This document shows, piece after piece, positions 1-11,042 of a stretch of DNA of 47,444 bases. Position 1 is the stretch's first letter. Each line of letters opens with the position of its first letter. A program made the translations under genes and the position numbers. Below the pieces are notes generated by a model. That model made no database searches. It was given only the letters and a program-made list of their open reading frames with translations, and was not told where the DNA came from. This stretch comes from Dimorphilus gyrociliatus (Eukaryota > Annelida > Polychaeta > Dinophilidae). The DNA is taken from NCBI GenBank assembly GCA_904063045.1, contig CAJFCJ010000064.1:1-47444 (forward strand). Direction: 5' to 3'.

Positions 1-131
1 GAGCCTCTCTCCAGATTCTTTATTAAACTTTGCCTGACATAGCCAAGTTCAGTCAATTCTGTAAAATTTTTCAGAATATTTATCATTGGACATGGAAAAT
101 TAAGTTCATCACATTCCCTTAGGCTAAAATT
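1..131 (-). CDS. LRR-like fragment open to the window edge
   Basis: On the minus strand a short frame runs to the window edge and reads like one leucine-rich repeat, with spaced leucines around the segment LRECDELNFP. It lies just 3' of the NLR gene, so it may be part of that gene's C-terminal LRR region, separated by a stop at 340 or an intron. It is too short to assign firmly. Confidence 0.35.
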
Positions 132-339
132 TCAGCTTTGTTTGATTGTAGACAATTTAAAAGCAGTCTAATGTTCTCTTCTGTAAAAAATGCAATTTTA
201 AAGTCTATAAAAATATTTCATCAATATTTACCTAGAATTTTACATTTGCATAATTTAACTTTGCAACTTGATACATTTCAAGTATTGTAGTGACAAACAT
301 CCAATGAAAAGGCATTACAATTGTTTAGGGTTAAAGACT

Positions 340-2208
340 TTAAAGAAAATGATTCAATAGAATTTCTAAATGTTTTTCTGCCTTAAAGAGAATATCAGAG
401 AGATAAGTGTTTGAGCTTAAAAAACTTTCAAACATATATTGAAAATATTGAACATCAATTGATTTTCTCACCCCTCCTCTTAATATTAAACTCTCCAGAC
501 TCCCATTTAAAGCATCCTTGATTGTATCAAAAAAATCATCAAATGTTATTTTCACAAATGTAAAATTAATCACAGTAATGTTTTTTACAGTATATTCTAC
601 TATCAAATTTAAAAGTGATTTATTCAAATGGATACTTTTTAAGCAGAACTCAAATGAATTTTTAGGATTATATTTTTGAAGTAGTTCAATTACTTGCTTA
701 TCAAGATCTAATTTATCAATTATATTTGAATTTTCTTTCATAATCACAGAGAAAATTTCACCATCCATATCTTGTAGAAAATTGAATACATTCTGCATAA
801 AAATGATATATTTTGATGTCTGTAATGCTTCATTAATATTTTGTCTTTGATTTTCAACATCAGACTTGTACTCTTGAAGAATATAATATGCTGTAAAATA
901 GTCTTGAAATGAAGAATGTATAAATTTCAAAAATTCCTCTCCAATTGTGTTTATTTTAAATGGAGTTAAAATTCCATTAAAATAATTATATCTTTCAACA
1001 ATATTTGTTTTTGTAATTTGTGAATTGTAAAAATGATTTTCAAAAGCTAGTGTTGAACAGAATTTCAAAAATTCCCTACTATCTGATGCTCTTTTAGAGA
1101 TGAGTTCAATAAACTCTTGATATATATCTGTATATCTTACAACTTTCATTTCAGAACTTTTATCATTCCAAATAGAAGCTGTTAGCAAAGCAATTAGAGG
1201 AATTTTGCAAGCTTCCAAAAGGTAGTCTTTATCACTTAAAAAGCTCATAATTTTCTCAGACTTTAAACTCTCTTCTTTGGGTTGTTTTGTTATCCCAATT
1301 TGCTCATGAAAAAATTTTTTGAAAAACATTTTTAGGCTATTTTCATCAAACTGAGATATTTCAAAAATAAAGTCATAAGTATCTTTAATTTCAAAACATT
1401 TTGATTTTCTGGACCAAACTATAACTGGGAAATTGGTAAAACCTTTGCTAGATATGATATCAGTAAAGATTGTTTTGTCTGATTTAAGTTCATCTGCTCC
1501 ATCAAAAAGTAATACAAAGTTTCTTTGTTTGTCAGCTAAGTAATAATCAAATAGTTCCCTTGATATCCATGTTTCATATGTAATATTTTGGGTGAATAAT
1601 TGTTTATTGAAATCTAAGTCATCATTTATCTCATTTAGCCTTCCATGTAAAACTGTATACTCTTGTAGAATAGTATTTTCAATTGCCCATGAATACAAAA
1701 CTTGCAAAAAATGATGAGTTTTTCCTATTCCAGAATCACCTTGTATTAGAATTCTATCATTACCATTTTCAATTATTTTATTAAACTGAATACCATTAGA
1801 TGAACAAGACTCTGACCCTTTTAGCATTATAAAGTTAAATGGGATTGTAATATTCTTCAAATTTACTCTCTTTTTGTTGTTGTTTAAAAATGGAAATTGG
1901 GGAATTGTTTGACATTTTCTTTTCACTTGCTCCTTTATGGCAATATTAAAATCATTCCATGTATTTTGAATATTCTTTAAAAGTTTATCTTTGTTTTTTG
2001 TCCAGCTTTCATGTTTTCTTAATAAATTTATAAAATCTTCAGTCTCCAAAGTAGAAAGATGTTGATCAAAAAGTATTTCTAAATTGTCCAATTGGTATTC
2101 AACATCAATTATTTTTTCTTGTACAAGAAAAGACTGGAAATGAGGATCATTTTTTATATACACAAGTATATCTTTCTTGTGTGTTATAATCTCTGAATTC
2201 ACTCTCAT
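340..2208 (-). CDS. NACHT-domain NLR protein (NOD-like receptor)
   Basis: Single open frame of 622 residues. The NACHT ATPase core is clear. Walker A is GDSGIGKT (157-164), Walker B is FVLLFDGADEL (231-241), and a sensor-like VIVWSRKSK sits at 262-270. HSSFQDYFTA (431-440) matches the conserved NLR element after the winged-helix region. Residues 1-100 are helical, with no recognised motif; a death-fold domain (CARD or DD) is possible by position but is inference. NLRs of this kind are cytoplasmic sensors that oligomerise on ligand and nucleotide exchange. The C-terminus has only weak leucine-rich character, and LRR-like coding continues downstream at 1-131, so the full receptor may include a further exon. 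The first Met of the frame is used; no TATA box was identified. Confidence 0.85.
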   Translation of the reverse strand: MRVNSEIITHKKDILVYIKNDPHFQSFLVQEKIIDVEYQLDNLEILFDQHLSTLETEDFINLLRKHESWTKNKDKLLKNIQNTWNDFNIAIKEQVKRKCQTIPQFPFLNNNKKRVNLKNITIPFNFIMLKGSESCSSNGIQFNKIIENGNDRILIQGDSGIGKTHHFLQVLYSWAIENTILQEYTVLHGRLNEINDDLDFNKQLFTQNITYETWISRELFDYYLADKQRNFVLLFDGADELKSDKTIFTDIISSKGFTNFPVIVWSRKSKCFEIKDTYDFIFEISQFDENSLKMFFKKFFHEQIGITKQPKEESLKSEKIMSFLSDKDYLLEACKIPLIALLTASIWNDKSSEMKVVRYTDIYQEFIELISKRASDSREFLKFCSTLAFENHFYNSQITKTNIVERYNYFNGILTPFKINTIGEEFLKFIHSSFQDYFTAYYILQEYKSDVENQRQNINEALQTSKYIIFMQNVFNFLQDMDGEIFSVIMKENSNIIDKLDLDKQVIELLQKYNPKNSFEFCLKSIHLNKSLLNLIVEYTVKNITVINFTFVKITFDDFFDTIKDALNGSLESLILRGGVRKSIDVQYFQYMFESFLSSNTYLSDILFKAEKHLEILLNHFL

Positions 2209-2689
2209 CTTGAGGATAAAGCATAAAGTTCAGGAGAAAGATATCCACACTGAGAGATAATGTAAAAATATGTAAATATATATTTGATTATGGATATTTC
2301 TACAAATTAAGAAAGGCTGCTATTAGAAAAGGGCTGTAGTTAAAAAACTGCAAGTTGATTGGGAAGTGTGGTAAAATATTTCCAGAAACTGAAGTCAAAG
2401 GTTTCTGTTTCATTTGACTCAAGCAATTGCAAAATTGAGTAAATGGATTTATCAAAACAGAAGAGTTATAACAGCTGTATATGTTATGTATAGAGAAAGT
2501 TTATACTCACAATAATTAAGTTGTCAGCTTGCTTTGAATAACTTTTTGAAAAAAGTAAGCAATTTAGAAAACCAGGAAGAAGATTAACTGCAGAATAAAA
2601 ATATTATAAATATAGAAAATATGTTATACATTTTGTATTCTTAGTTATGATAGTTAACTAATTTTAATAATATTCTTTTAATATTACAG
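2209..2689. other. Intergenic, nothing recognised
   Basis: AT-rich sequence upstream of the NLR gene. I see no open frame with family resemblance and no clear promoter element. Confidence 0.5.
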
Positions 2690-3345
2690 TCTATTGTTTA
2701 TTCTAGAAATTTCGTTCTTATATTTTATGTGTAAGCTATATTTCTTTATGCAACTTATATACTTATCTTTAAAAACCTACTCAATAAAATGTAATAAGAC
2801 TTGGCCTAACATGGTCTTTGTTCAGTTCAGGTTGACATGAAATATTTTTAGAAAACCTTAGACCTAACTCAATACTATTTAATATTAATGTTTAAAAGTA
2901 GCATTCTGAGTGAAGTACACACAACAATGCTATAACAATGGCCAAACACAGGTCTTGATTTGTCAGCTTGAAGATTAATTTTTAATTACCCAATAAGATT
3001 TGACCAAGTTTTAATTCAATTAACCTTTTTAAATGTTTAACCTTGTGATATTATATTACTTAAGATAAAAGTGAACTAGACAGTTCAGCAACTGTAAAGT
3101 GATGATTGGATATCAGAGGCAAACCTTTGAATATATAAATCCTCACTATTTTTATTCTATTCATTTGTATCTGAATCCAAGCACCAGAGCAGCTCACATG
3201 GAAAGAATATGATAGAAAATTGCCAGAGGTGGGTTGAAAATGGCCAGAGGTTTGAAGCTACTTTCACTGGGACAAGCCTTCTATTTAATTTCATATTGTT
3301 ACTTGCTTAAGTATTTTATTTTGAATAAACATCAGAAATTAGACA
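2690..3345 (+). repeat. LTR-like dispersed repeat A, copy 1
   Basis: This stretch matches, in inverse orientation, the segment at about 14828-15345. Shared blocks include the 'cttggcc' segments, 'atccaatcatcactttacagttg', a TATA-like 'gaatatataaatcctcac' and, near the 3' end, 'gttacttgcttaag' followed by AATAAA. A TATA-like box followed by a polyadenylation signal over about 600 bp suggests a solo LTR. No internal retroelement genes are beside it. Ends and target duplications were not resolved. Confidence 0.5.
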
Positions 3346-4195
3346 CTTTGTTTAAAGGTCTGAGCAGAACCAGTTCTGCTATAAGAATGTTTAATTTGGT
3401 TAGGCAACAGTAGTACAATGTTCTTTACAGTGGTAAAGATTTTGTATGGCTTATTCACCAATGAAAGGTTTTTGATAATGAGAAAACTAGAAGAATTGTG
3501 GTGCATTTCATAAGTTATAAGATTTATTCTAAATCTCAGTGGATAATAAGAATTATATAAAATTTTTGTACAGCTGAGATATTGCAAATACTACATACAT
3601 TTTTGAGAAAACTAGAAATTTGCATTAAAAGAATACTTACTGACAATTCTTGGTAAGCTGTTTTGCTGTGTTACCATAACAGTATTGAACATTTCTTTTG
3701 GTTGTGAAAGCATATGTCTGCTAGGTGAACTATTGATTATTGTGTATAACAGATTAAGGTGTGACCATGTTTGATATTATATGAATATAATAGAATATAG
3801 TTGAAACTTGGTTGATATAGATATTTCTGCATAATCAAGTTATTAAAAGAATGTGTCATAGAAATTGTATCACATTTTTAAAAGTAGCATTTTGCACAAA
3901 GCATACAAATATGTAAACAGGATAAGTTTTGCTGTATTTTTAAAACAGTACACTATAGGCATATATTTTTATCATTAATAAAAAGTGAATTGATTAATGA
4001 ACTGTCACTAAAAACTTTCTCAACTTACAAGCCCTGGTTCAAAAGTTATTGAGACTTTAGTTGTGGCACAGTATGAATGATGGTATAAATATACCACCTA
4101 GAAACTAGCCAATATCTTGAATTGACAATATGTGGAATTTGAAGCTAAATAGACATACCTAAGACATTAATTAACATTTATGAATAAGCATATGT
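3346..4195. other. Intergenic, nothing recognised
   Basis: AT-rich DNA with only short, family-less open frames on either strand. Confidence 0.5.
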
Positions 4196-4726
4196 ACACA
4201 TACATTCGTCAGCTATACTCTACAATAGAGAAGTAGTATTGAACCAGTATTGGACTATGCAGATAGCACTGATGAAGATAAGCAGTGGTGACCTAGTTTC
4301 ACATTAGGCAGTGCATACACATTGTGCAGCAATAAAACCTATTAAATTATATAAAGAATATTGCTATTTGCAACCTAGCATTAATATTACAATTTATTAA
4401 TCCATAAATTTATGATTTTGAACTAAAACTAGTTCAATTAATTATCAATTATGCTTAAATTCTAAGTTTAGATTATTCAACAGTATTGTATACACAATAC
4501 TGTTCTTCTTAACATTCATTAATCAGATATACTTCCTCCTTATATGCTGATGCCAAGATTAGCTGTGATATACCCTTAGCTGTACCTAACCTTTTGCATT
4601 ACCCTTAACCCTTAGAGGAGACCCTCCTAAGTACAAATCAGTTGCTCTTCTTCTCCTTTCTAATCATTTCTCAATCCAAGTTTTTGTATTGAAATTTCTC
4701 ATTTATGGACATTTTTTGTCGACCCC
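4196..4726 (-). mobile_element. MULE-delta terminal segment with repeat C
   Basis: The segment ends at 4726 in GTCGACCCC. Read on the minus strand, about the first 150 bases match the sequence starting at 41265, including a shared GGTTAGGTAC block, so this is one end of a MULE-like element. Further in (4200-4510) it carries dispersed repeat C, recognisable by 'cagcaataaaacctattaaat' and a palindrome at 4479-4504. The partner end was not found in the window. The boundary at 4726 abuts a broken MULE transposase fragment, so the element was probably inserted into an older MULE copy. Confidence 0.6.
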
Positions 4727-4737
4727 TATTTCGATGT

Positions 4738-5135
4738 ACAGTAAAAGAACTAAAAAGCAGAGATGTCCTGCAAGAATTCGTCAACAAAGAAATTCATTTA
4801 TAAAGGGAAGCAAAAAACACATTCATGCAGTAAATCAAAGTTTATCATCCAATATATCAATTAGGAAAGATTTAAGGATATGTGCCTAACTGACACACAT
4901 TTAAGTGGAAGAAGGTTAAGAGAAACAGTTCTGTTGAAACACCAAGAACAAATTGACTGCCAAATGTTGACTACTTGAACAGAATTGCAAATTTTACAAG
5001 ACAAAAAGTTAGGCCTAATGAGCCAAAAGATGTGGACTTTGATTTAAATAAGAATTTCATTCCAAAGGATTTCTTAAAAGAAAACTTTTATGAAAACAAC
5101 AATAGAATCTTGATTTTTGCCACAAATCATGTAAT
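4738..5135 (+). pseudogene. MULE transposase fragment (gamma-like)
   Basis: Translated fragments KRTKKQRCPARIRQQ, ISIRKDL and RIANFTRQKVRPNEPK match the FLYWCH-to-catalytic linker of the MULE-gamma transposase at 13884-14792, at high identity. In-frame stops and a frame change around 4888-4975 break it. It starts abruptly after the MULE-delta end at 4726 and stops just before the first catalytic Asp would appear. It is a relic with no complete domain. Confidence 0.8.
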
Positions 5136-5239
5136 TTTAATAGCTCTCTCAAGGGTTTTGTAATTTTTGCAAAGTCCTTGACAAATCTTCTGTAATAACC
5201 CCAAAATGATACAAAATGTCACAAAGTATTTCCAAACAC

Positions 5240-5988
5240 AGGTAACCCAGCATCTTTTATTATCTGAATCTTTTCTGGATCAGTTTCCAATAATTTATCA
5301 ACTCACCAAAGTATTCACACAAATAGAACCTTTCAAGTTTGTCCACAAATAGTCTTCACAAAAGTAATTTCGGTAGAAATTAATCAACAAAATGGCAGTA
5401 TTTCGTTTAAAGAATATGTATTGAGTAAATGAGTTTCTAGTTCTAAACAAGTAAGTTTAAACGACCAGTTAATGGTTAAAGAACTGAACTGACAAGCTTG
5501 GGAAAAGCATTTCCCTTTATACATTTTCAAAGCTTGGGTTCAAGTGGTCAAAGGATTACAAAGTTGAAATCTGACAGTCTCATAATTCTCATGTAACAAA
5601 AATATAAAAGACTTGTTATATCACACATATAAAATATAATCCTAAGATTAGGGCCACATGTCAAACATGTGCCACAGCAAACAGACCTTCCTCATCAGCA
5701 TCTGGTGTTTGACATGCATCTTTTCCACATTCTTTGTTTCTTTGTTAATTCCCAAGTAGCCACCATCTATTATGGTCAAAAAGTTTATTTCTTAGGAAAT
5801 AGAGTTCTTTCTAAAGTACTCAAAGCTAGCTCTACAAAAAAAAAGTGTTTCTAAAGTTCCACCATCATAATTGCTACGAAATAAAAGTATTTCTATAGTT
5901 GCATCATTCTAATTTCTATGAAATAGAAATCTTTCTAATGTACCCTTTTATCTAAAGTCTAAGTATTAATATATCACTATATCTAAGT
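5240..5988 (+). repeat. Dispersed repeat B, copy 1 (LTR-like)
   Basis: About 700 bp nearly identical to 38945-39610 and, inverted, to 10340-10830; shorter inverted pieces lie at 6345-6490 and 26100-26490. Best-preserved copies begin TGTACTTTGTTGTATTG and end CTAAGTGCACA, that is TG...CA as in LTRs, with a TATA-like 'ctttatacat' inside. A hairpin around 'ccacatgtcaaacatgtg' lies near 5650. Near the 3' end a degenerate block of about 60 bp containing 'gaaatag...tttct' is repeated several times. No coding capacity. Confidence 0.55.
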
Positions 5989-6344
5989 GCACAGTCTCTT
6001 ATTCAGATGAATTTCTAGTGATTCCTGAATCATTATCTGAATAGGTTTTACTGCCAACATCTTCTTCAGTTGAGTTTTGATAATTTTAAAAACGTTTTCC
6101 CTACATTCCAACAGTTATTTTCTCCATATTTGCTTGTTTTCCAGGTTTTGCTCATTGAGTTACAGCTTGTTGGATAAACTTCTTAACTAGTTCCCTTCTT
6201 CTGATAAAGAATGAAAGGGAAACTTGTTTTCTTGCAAAATTAATAATGGCTCCAGAATTTCATAGGAAGTCACAATCAAATATTATAGCCATATCCAATT
6301 TTTCCATAATGAAAAATTCTTGTTTTATAATTCTTCCAGCAAAC

Positions 6345-6490
6345 TGGATGTTCAATCTAGCTTTTCCTTTAGTCTTTAAAGGTTCTATTTGTGTGAGTAC
6401 TTTGGTGCATTGATAAATGATTGGAAAGGACAATTACAGTTGTGACGAACCAGAAACTCCTACCATTACAATACAACAAAGTACATATAA
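6345..6490 (-). repeat. Dispersed repeat B, fragment
   Basis: Inverted match to the first ~150 bases of repeat B, ending on the TGTACTTTGTTG terminus at 6490. The stretch 5990-6344 before it holds nothing recognisable. Confidence 0.5.
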
Positions 6491-6499
6491 GTCATTTTA

Positions 6500-6955
6500 A
6501 AAATTTTAGCAAAAGCAAATCAGAAAGGAAAAGACTTCTAATCTATAATGGCTATACATTCAATGTTAAAATCAAACAAAAAGGTGATAAAACATAGATT
6601 TGTTCAGTTAGTAATAAATCTCAAAAATGAAAAACCTTTCCAAGAAGAAAAAACCACAACCACTCAGCATTGAAAAATGCTGAACAACAAATTGTAAGCA
6701 TAAATGATATTGAGAAGAAATGTGCCAATGATATTAAATCATCTGGAAAAGCAATTGCAGAGGAAATTGTTTCAAATCTTTGGTATGGAAAATTTAGTTT
6801 TCAGAATTCCAATGAAGTAGCCAAATATAACAATAAAAAAACCTACAGAACCTAATGATTCAAAATGATTCAAGTTTTTTAGCTATTATATCATTTGAAT
6901 TTTTGAAGAAAGAATATTATTTTTTGCAACTGAACATCAGTTAAAATACATATCC
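6500..6955 (+). pseudogene. MULE transposase N-terminal fragment
   Basis: The translation shows a degenerate FLYWCH region (GYTFNVKIKQ, then ICSVSNKSQ), followed by a linker containing SSGKAIAEEIVSN, which matches SSGKRLAEDVLV of MULE-alpha. In-frame stops interrupt it. It ends before the catalytic domain with a piece resembling the pre-catalytic 'ILFFATEHQLKYI' segment. Confidence 0.65.
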
Positions 6956-7026
6956 CGCAAATGTAACTTTTGAAATATTGATTAGATTCATATTATTGAT
7001 TTGTTAAATGTTAATTATTTAATTGA

Positions 7027-7299
7027 CTAGTGAAATGTAACCTTTAATCCTCTTCTTTTTGCTTCTTCATCATTTAAAGGAATTTTTCCAATACCAATAC
7101 CTCTGCTGTCTCTTTCAACAACTAAATGATGAATTATACATTCATCATTTTTTGTTGTAGATAAAAGTTCCAACATTCCAGAAGAGAGTACAGCTTTAAA
7201 TACAGACCTAAATGATAACTTTTGCAGAATAATTGCCACATTGACATGGGTAGGAAAATATTTGACAAGTAATTGAATTTGAGATGACAGTGTCAACAC
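7027..7299 (-). pseudogene. Possible GNAT acetyltransferase fragment
   Basis: A 90-residue frame contains CIIHHLVVERDSRGIGIGK, which resembles motif A of GNAT N-acetyltransferases: a beta strand followed by R-G-x-G-x-G/A, where acetyl-CoA pyrophosphate binds. A following helix-like EEAKRRGLKVTF also fits. The frame stops before the expected C-terminal strand, and nothing similar continues nearby, so it is a fragment or one exon. The assignment rests on one motif. Confidence 0.35.
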
Positions 7300-7443
7300 A
7301 GATCTGTTCTTCTACAGCCACAAATGATATAGTTTACTGTCTGTAACCCTATGAAACGGTTGATGTATTCTAAAAAGGAAGAATGCCCAATGTAATCATG
7401 TGTGGATCCATATAAGATGTTTAAGCAAGTGATGTTTCATTGA

Positions 7444-7775
7444 TAAAAATGAATTTGACTGTGCAATTTGTTTAGACTCTTGGGTTTATAATGACTCCAG
7501 AATGTTGCCTTGTCAAAAGTTCATATAAGGTCATGTAATGTAAATAAAGAACAGAGTAAAGAGATTAGAAAGCTACTGAAAAATTGCTCTAATTTGCAAA
7601 ACAATTGACCTATCAGAAAACAGAGAGATGAAAACTGGAATATTGAACATTTACAAAGCATTACAAAAGTCATCAAGTACTCGAATTACACTTTATTTAA
7701 AGTTATATGATTTCAATGAAGAACAACCTGAAGAGATAAGAAATCTGATAAAACATTGTTCTAATATAAAAATAA
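7444..7775 (+). pseudogene. RING-LRR gene relic
   Basis: Translation begins with NEFDCAICLDSWVYNDSRML, nearly the same as the first RING half of the complete gene at 34678-36123, then breaks at a stop. After about 90 bases comes an LRR relic (ALQKSSSTR, then FNEEQPEEIRNLIKHCSNI) of the window's common LRR family. The B-box and coiled coil are missing. It is a deletion-bearing dead copy. Confidence 0.7.
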
Positions 7776-7789
7776 GAATTTAATATTTG

Positions 7790-8270
7790 GAAAGACAAAA
7801 ATATCAGTTTCAAGAGCTCTATAAGATTAAAATAGAAGTGTAGAGACTTATTGCCTAAGTAATAGGAGACAAAATAGCATGGATTATGGTTGAAGATTAG
7901 AATGAAAGGTGTATTTATATAATTCCAATGATTGTAATCCATTTCATTTCTACTAACTACTTTCATTGCAACTGCAACTTTTGGTGTTTACTTTGGTTTG
8001 AAGAAAGCAAGGATAAGACATTGTGTAGAAATTTAATATCAATTTTTTCATTTTACTGACTGGTTGTTCCTTATTTTGTAATTAGGAACAGGAAACAAAT
8101 GAACCTTCATTTTCATGCCAAATGTCAAATTTATTTCAAAAAATCAAATTCAAAATTGGGGTTAGGAATAGCACTATTTCTCATCCATGTATACGTTTAT
8201 TAATAGTTTGTTAAATATGTTGGGATCAGGGTTAGGTTTAACTGGTTTCCTTGCAAAAAGAATCCAAACT
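7790..8270. other. Intergenic, nothing recognised
   Basis: AT-rich stretch between two RING/LRR loci with no supported gene. Confidence 0.5.
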
Positions 8271-8277
8271 TTTAATC

Positions 8278-9436
8278 TTATTCCTTGTCATAATCAAATT
8301 CTTCTCCAAGAGAATTTTGTATATCAAATCTTTTATTACTAATTATGATTATTCCACTAGTCGTTTGCTTTATGTGCCATATATTTTCTATCTCCATTTG
8401 GAAATATTCATTAAGCATATATTCAACACTTGTACATTTTTCTTCATTTAAAGAACAGATACCAAAATAAAGATTCTTCAAAGTGTTTGACGACGTTCAA
8501 AGTCCTTTAAGAATATTGATTATTCCATTATCCCAATCCATATTGCCCAATAGATTTACTGTCTCAATTTTAAAGCAATGTTTAAAAAGATCTTCAATGT
8601 TATGACTGTGTTCTTCCTTCATAAAACAAGAATTAAAATTAATATTCTTTAATGTGTTTGATGACATTTGAAGTCCTTCACAAATATGATATAGACACTT
8701 GTTATTAAAAAAACTATAAGATAGATTTATCGTTTCTATTTGATAAAACTTTTTCAATAAATTTCCAATCTCTTCACTATGATTTCTATGTAAACAATTA
8801 TGGCTTAAATTCAAATTCTTTAAAGTACTTGATGACATTTGAAGTCCCCTCATAATACTGAATAGTCCTTGATCCATCATTTGATTTCCACATAAATTTA
8901 TTGATTCTATTTTGGAACAATGCCACAATAGATTTTCAATTTCTACACATTGTTTTACATTTAAATGGCACTTTTTGAGATTAAGACTTTTCAAAGTATT
9001 TGATGACATTTGTAATCCTCTGCAAATAGCATGTAGTCCATAACCCATCCATTTATTATTTGATAGATCTATTGTTTCTATTCCAGAACAATGTTTTAAT
9101 AAATCACCAATCTCTTCACATTGTGCCATTATTAAATTACAATTTCTAAAATTAACATTCTTTAAAGTATTTGATGATATTTTAAGAATTTCACAAATAT
9201 TTGTAAATTCTTTTCTTGGACTTTTTTCATGAAGTCTATATTTCCAAATCAAATAATCCATAAACATTTCTACCACATAGTGAACATAAGACTTGATTGT
9301 AGCCACTTCTTAACTCAATGTCTACACATGCATAACACATTTTATGTTTACAAGAGAGTATATCTGAACTTTTCTCTTTGTAAAATTCCTCACAAATTCC
9401 ACATTGGAATTCAGTTTCACCAAAAAAGTTCATCAT
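8278..9436 (-). pseudogene. RING-LRR protein gene, disrupted
   Basis: A start near 9436 (MMNFFGETEF) opens a RING finger with ligands in order C-G-I-C, C-K-H, C-Y-A-C and C-S-L-C. The frame closes near 9236, whereas the overlapping frame 8497-9306 continues as five LRR modules (repeating 'ICRGLQMSSNTLK' and 'LLKHCSKIETINL'). A one-base shift near 9240 therefore separates RING from LRRs. A TGA at about 8497 stands where the family has Gln, and another module, NTLKNLYFGICSLNEE, continues to 8278. There is no B-box or coiled coil, so this differs in architecture from the gene at 34678. A very short intron could bridge the shift, but the 30-bp GT...AG candidate leads into a stop. Probably a recent pseudogene of an E3-ligase-like LRR protein. 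Confidence 0.7.
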
Positions 9437-10335
9437 GGTATCCACTTTAACAATGTATGTAACCAAAACAAACAAAAGTTTTGAAAATTTTCTCTTATAA
9501 CCATTTTTAAGCATAACCACTTTATAACAATCTTATATACTAAAGGTCAAGGTTTTTGGACTGATATTGTGTTTTTGAACATAATTGTTTATTTCCTAAT
9601 TAACTAAAAGTATCTGGATTCTCATGTGATAGAGTTTTCTTAATTGCTTAATTGGCAGACAAGAGTAGAGCTTGAAACAAAAATTAAAGTCACCTCTATC
9701 CTTAAATGTATGCGTAAAAAAAATAAAAACTGGTAAAGAAACTGAAATATAGCAAGGAAAGTGTGACTGCACCAAAGGATTTGAAAGAATTAGAAGTAGG
9801 CGTAAGCCTTAGAATCATTCAGGGGGAGCTGAAAAGACAAAATTTCAAATACATAAGAATCAGGCAAAGAACTGATCTCACCTCTAAAGATTGTAAACAG
9901 AGAAAAAACTATTTTCTCAAAATGATTAGTGAATATCCAGACTAGTCTGGAGTTATTTTTTCAGCTTACCTCACAGTTTTCTCTATCCTTTAATTGAAGC
10001 CAATTCAAGACACCAGTTTTCATTGAGATTTTAAATACTTATTTTGATATATTCACATTTTGATAATGGAATGAGTAGATTTCTCATGTTCAAGTAAACC
10101 ATAAGCGAATTTCAACACCATATTTCCAGATACACAATCTAATTCTTCTTTGAGAATGTTTTAATTTATATGCTAGAGCACATCATAAACACCTAAAGTT
10201 ATTATTTCCAAGCAGACTTCCTCTTTACGAATAGTAAAACATGCGACATGATAAAATAATGACATACTTTGACCATTTCTGCCTCTAAATGTTTTTCATT
10301 TGCTATACTTTGTTCATTTAGGACAAAATTATCAA
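9437..10335. other. Intergenic with one weak transposase-like frame
   Basis: A 60-residue plus-strand frame (9763-9945) contains RIRQRTDLTSKDCKQR, faintly like the linker before the catalytic domain in Tc1/mariner transposases. Otherwise nothing is recognisable. Confidence 0.25.
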
Positions 10336-10339
10336 TATT

Positions 10340-10830
10340 TGTGTGCACTTAGATATAATGATAGATCAATACTTTGACTTTAGATATAAGGGAATGTTAG
10401 AAATACTTCTATTTCATAGCAATTACAATGGTCCAACTTTAGAAAGACTTTTATTTTGTAGAGTTAGCTTTTAGTACTTTAGAAAGAACTCTATTTCGTA
10501 AGAAACAAACTCTTAACAGATGATGGCTACTTGGGAATTAACAAATGAACAAAGAACATGGAAAAGATGCATGTCAAACACAAGATGCTGATGAGGCAGG
10601 CCTGTTTACTGTGGCAAATGTTTGGCATGTGGCCCTAATCTTAGCATTATATTTTATATGTGTCATATAACAAGTCTTTCTTATTTTTATTACATAAGAA
10701 TTATGAGACCATCAGATTTCAATTTTGTAACCCTTTGGCCAATTGAAGCCAAGCTTTGGGAAATGTATAAAAGGAAATGCATTTCCCCAGCTTGTCAGTT
10801 CAGTTCAGTTCTTTAAGTTAAGATTATCCA
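10340..10830 (-). repeat. Dispersed repeat B, copy 2 (inverted)
   Basis: Reverse complement of most of repeat B at 5240-5988, including the TGTGCACTTAGATAT terminus at 10340 and the hairpin sequence near 10612. The far end is truncated near 10830. Confidence 0.6.
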
Positions 10831-10954
10831 TTCATTAAAATGATTCAAAGGAGTACAACAATAGGGAAAAACAAGACTAAGAAATGCTTTAATTATTTTC
10901 GAAATGTAGAAATTACAACTGAAAAAGGCTTAAAAATAGAATTATACTAATACC

Positions 10955-10957
<3 letters not shown>

Positions 10958-11006
<49 letters not shown>

Positions 11007-11007
11007 T
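10958..11007. repeat. (CT)n(CA)n microsatellite
   Basis: An uninterrupted CT run followed immediately by a CA run, ending about 35 bp before the start codon of the receptor pseudogene at 11043. Confidence 0.95.
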
Positions 11008-11042
11008 ACAAACAAAAACAATTCTCTTCTTCTTTAATCATA

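Noticed and set aside
3339-3587. 82-residue minus-strand frame
   Set aside because: No family resemblance and lies next to an LTR-like repeat; likely chance.
9236-9266. 30-bp GT...AG intron to join the RING and LRR frames
   Set aside because: Shorter than every other intron here, and splicing it leads to a stop within a few codons.
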